From: Eulemur rufifrons
Lineage: Eukaryota > Chordata > Mammalia > Primates > Lemuridae
DNA: 64,000 nt
Assembly: GCF_041146395.1 (NCBI RefSeq)
Contig: NW_027182887.1
Coordinates: 528,501 to 592,500, forward strand
Direction: 5' to 3'
Shown here one piece after another: positions 63,534 through 64,000 of the stretch. Position 1 is the first letter of the stretch. Each line of letters starts with the position of its first letter. A model generated the notes under the pieces. It did not search any database and was not told where the DNA came from. It was given only the letters and a program-made list of their open reading frames with translations. The position numbers and the translations under genes are program-made.

Positions 63534-64000
63534 CTAAACTTCATCCTTAACCCTAACCATAATCCTAACCCTAAATCTAATTCTCAGACTTCTTGCTTTC
63601 TTAGAGTTTAGAAAGCCTGCAATCCTCCCATGCCATGCGTGAAAGGAGGCTCTACCACTGTGTCCTGTATGAAACCCACGGACCCATACCCAGAGTATGA
63701 TAGAGTGGGTTCCCGGGTACAATCCTAGCCCCCAAAACTCCCCCCCGCCCGCCTAATGCAGACAGGGCCCGTGCGCTAAGCATAAACAATACCTTTAACA
63801 GATAACCCTAACCCTGAACATAACACCCAACCCTGTTGCTATTTCTCCCCTTAACACGTAAACTTCACCGTGCGCCTAACTTTAACCTCTTATCCTAACG
63901 TTAATGCATAACCCATTTCCTGACAACAACCCCTATCCCATAATTCTAACCCTATCTCCTAGTCATCACTGTGACACCTAATCCCTAACCCTAATTCCAA
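63534..64000. repeat. 1.86-kb satellite unit 20 (cut by window end)
   Basis: 467 bp: type A core plus the following repeat up to 'ccctaaccctaattcc'. A changed base near 63725-63735 and a shorter frame (62 codons, 63534-63722) distinguish it. The array evidently continues past the window. Confidence 0.9.

Noticed and set aside
1..64000. CRISPR array or prokaryotic mobile system
   Set aside because: Regular repeats here are degenerate telomeric motifs with no fixed repeat-spacer alternation and no cas-like genes; the L1 and U6 show a mammalian genome.

Overview
The window looks like a subtelomere-type or heterochromatic satellite region from a eutherian mammal. About 57.7 kb is a tandem satellite made almost wholly of degenerate telomere-like repeats: CCCTAA on the + strand, with variants such as CCTTAA, CACTAA, CCGTAA and CCATAA. 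Short non-telomeric 'core' islands of about 200 bp punctuate it. The remaining 6.3 kb is one LINE-1 retrotransposon fused to a complete U6 snRNA copy. The L1 family and the U6 sequence say mammal. The L1 proteins look primate-like, perhaps strepsirrhine, but that is a weak inference. I see no ordinary host protein gene.

Layout. (1) 1-1195: satellite in the opposite orientation (G-rich on +), with two cores in reverse complement. (2) About 1195: an inversion junction, after which everything is C-rich on +. (3) 1196-8897: diverged satellite with cores of four types (A, B, C, D); its right part is a decayed copy of the next block. (4) 8898-19208: three copies of a 3.43-kb higher-order repeat with core order A-B-C-D. 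(5) 19209-64000: a simpler array of about 1.86-kb units with one type A core each. It contains a nearly identical 5,922-bp tandem duplication (19432-31275) that carries two blocks of purer telomeric repeat, and a 3,754-bp two-unit duplication (about 54.4-61.9 kb).

The L1 (minus strand, 46454-52645) splits one 1.86-kb unit. ORF1 (319 aa) and ORF2 (1292 aa) are both open, and the endonuclease, reverse transcriptase and C-terminal Cys/His residues are visible. Its 5' end joins directly to all 107 nt of U6 (52646-52752). The insertion is flanked by a perfect 16-bp target-site duplication at a TTCT/AA nick site, and neighbouring units show the empty site. This is a young U6/L1 chimeric insertion that kept a near-full-length L1.

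The least familiar element is the satellite. The type A core carries an ATG-started minus-strand reading frame of about 84 codons that runs from unique sequence into telomeric repeat and ends in an Arg/Val-rich tail. It recurs in most units but is broken by stops or frameshifts in several, so it may be a by-product of homogenisation. Crossover of the 5.9-kb duplication maps to a 26-bp stretch of this core, which suggests the cores guide array rearrangement.
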